From Xaviernesmea oryzae (GTDB lineage: Bacteria; Pseudomonadota; Alphaproteobacteria; Rhizobiales; Rhizobiaceae), in assembly GCF_900109605.1 (NCBI RefSeq), contig NZ_FOAM01000021.1, positions 1 to 64,000 on the forward strand: a DNA stretch of 64,000 bases, read 5' to 3'. Positions within the stretch are counted from its first letter, which is position 1; every line of letters begins with the position of its first letter. The translations under genes were made by a program, and so were the position numbers. A model generated the notes under the pieces. It was not told the DNA's origin and searched no databases. It saw nothing but the letters and a program-made list of their open reading frames with translations. This document shows positions 62,973-64,000 of the stretch, in pieces.

Positions 62973-63980
62973 ATGCTGAAGACGTTGCTTGCGGCCGCGG
63001 CCGTGACACTGGGCGCAAGCCTGTTCTCCCTGTCGGCCGGGGCCGCCGACAAGAAGGTTGTCGTCGCCTATCAGACCGATGCCCTGCCGTCGTCCGTCGC
63101 CATCGCCAACGGCGAATTCGCCAAGGCAACCGGTTACGACATCGACTTCCGCAAGTTCAATTCCGGCGCTGAGATCTTTGCAGCCATTGCCTCTGGCGAT
63201 GTGCAGGTCGGCTATGTCGGGTCCAGCCCCTTTGCGGCGGCTACCTCGCGCGGGCTGGATGTGCGCGCCTTCTATCTTGCCTCGATCTCCGGCATCGATG
63301 AGGCGCTGGTGGTGCGCAATGGCTCAGGCATCGAGAAGCTTGAGGACCTCAAAGGCAAGAAACTCGCCGCCGCGCCTGTATCCACCGATCATTATCAGCT
63401 GTTGCAGTTGATCAAGCAGCTCGGCCTGACGGAAGCCGATGTGCAGGTTCTGGCTATTCCGCAGCCTGAAATCGCCGCCGCCTTTGGCCGGGGCGATATT
63501 GACGGCGGCTTCGTCTGGGATCCGGCGCTGACCGAGCTGAAGAAGAACGGCAAGGTACTGATTACGTCAAAGGAGGTCGCCGAGCGCGGCGCTCCGACCT
63601 TCTCCGCCTGGGTGGCAACGGGCAAGTTCGCCGACGCCAATGGAGAATTCCTCAGCAAGTTCGCCGGCGTGATCAACAAATACTACGCCTCTTTCAAGAC
63701 GGACAAGGCAGCCTGGGGACCTTCAAGCGACAACACCAAGGCGCTTTCCGGCCTTCTCGGCGGCACGGCGGAGCAGCAGGCCGCGGCGCTCGGCAATCTC
63801 AACCTTCTGGCCCCGGAAGCGCAGTCCTCCAAGGATTGGCTGGGCGGCGGTGAGGCATCCGGCGCGGCCAAGATCCTGAAGGCGACGGCGCAGTTCCTGA
63901 AGGATCAGGGCAAGGTCTCCGAGGTTCTGCCGAGTTATGCGGCCTTCGTCACGCCGGTCGCACTGCAGGCGACGAACTGA
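62973..63980 (+). CDS. tauA: Taurine ABC transporter binding protein TauA
   Basis: 335 residues from the ATG at 62973 (LKTLLAAAAVTLGASLFSLSAGA signal peptide). NMT1/TauA family: VVVAYQTDALPSSVAIANGEFAKATGYDIDFRKFNSGAEIFAAIASGDVQVGYVGSSPFAAA closely follows TauA, as do VSTDHYQLLQLIKQLGL, GRGDIDGGFVWDPAL and the C-terminal ATAQFLKDQGKVSEVLPSYAAFVTP. Periplasmic receptor for taurine or another alkanesulfonate. The window ends 20 bases after its stop; tauB (ATPase) and tauC (permease) would be expected next. Monocistronic start with its own promoter region. Confidence 0.9.
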   Translation: MLKTLLAAAAVTLGASLFSLSAGAADKKVVVAYQTDALPSSVAIANGEFAKATGYDIDFRKFNSGAEIFAAIASGDVQVGYVGSSPFAAATSRGLDVRAFYLASISGIDEALVVRNGSGIEKLEDLKGKKLAAAPVSTDHYQLLQLIKQLGLTEADVQVLAIPQPEIAAAFGRGDIDGGFVWDPALTELKKNGKVLITSKEVAERGAPTFSAWVATGKFADANGEFLSKFAGVINKYYASFKTDKAAWGPSSDNTKALSGLLGGTAEQQAAALGNLNLLAPEAQSSKDWLGGGEASGAAKILKATAQFLKDQGKVSEVLPSYAAFVTPVALQATN

Positions 63981-64000
63981 GCACATTTATCATCCTCCAA

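Overview
The window reads as a high-GC alphaproteobacterial chromosome or large replicon, most likely from a member of the Rhizobiaceae (Rhizobium, Agrobacterium or Allorhizobium relatives). The reasons are the density of ABC sugar and amino-acid uptake operons, the ohr/ohrR pair, the SmoS-type polyol dehydrogenase, a DUF853 ATPase and an Avi_7169-type peroxidase-like protein. This placement comes from gene content, not from a marker gene. No rRNA, tRNA or CRISPR array was found.

Left end (1-2.7 kb): the 3' part of an IS5-type transposase, then two visibly more AT-rich genes (a hexapeptide acyltransferase and an unrecognised CVSGQIR protein) that look like acquired surface-polysaccharide genes. 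3-9.1 kb: a DUF853/HerA-like ATPase, a region dense in inverted repeats, the divergent ohr/ohrR pair, and a membrane histidine kinase with a FixL-like PAS domain coupled to a single-domain response regulator.

9.3-17 kb: a sugar ABC transporter with two permeases (Rha/Lsr-like layout) co-transcribed with DhaK and DhaL kinase subunits and divergent from its LacI-type regulator, with three copies of a TTTACTAAA-type operator between them. 17.3-22.7 kb: a peroxidase-like gene without a proper start codon, then a polar amino-acid ABC operon ending in a homocysteine S-methyltransferase and divergent from an Lrp-type regulator. 23-29.2 kb: a FadR-type regulator, a Cys/Met-type PLP enzyme and a complete MalEFGK-type transporter in one operon.

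29.2-38.2 kb: a CDF cation exporter, a LacI regulator divergent from a sugar ABC operon that contains a GH127 beta-L-arabinofuranosidase, with a pair of operators between them. 38.3-43.6 kb: a GGDEF-EAL protein, a small Thr/Gly-rich secreted protein, an intergenic stretch with alternative hairpins, PrmB, and an RsuA/RluB-type pseudouridine synthase. 43.6-50.8 kb: a LacI regulator, zinc alcohol dehydrogenase, SmoS-like dehydrogenase and SmoE-like binding protein facing a PfkB kinase and a GatZ/KbaZ protein. Together these would convert a hexitol (galactitol or altritol) through tagatose and tagatose 6-phosphate to fructose 6-phosphate. The permeases and ATPase of that transporter are absent.

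51.5-56.2 kb is the most unusual locus. A 1340-residue protein with the A-T-(2 TM-C1)-(2 TM-C2)-(2 TM-C3) architecture of Pls/PosA-type synthetases (epsilon-poly-L-lysine synthetase relatives) overlaps a gene for its own phosphopantetheinyl transferase. 56.4-64 kb: a NIT-domain chemoreceptor, an Rbs-type ABC transporter with the binding protein divergent from its permease and ATPase, and a TauA-type taurine-binding protein at the right edge.
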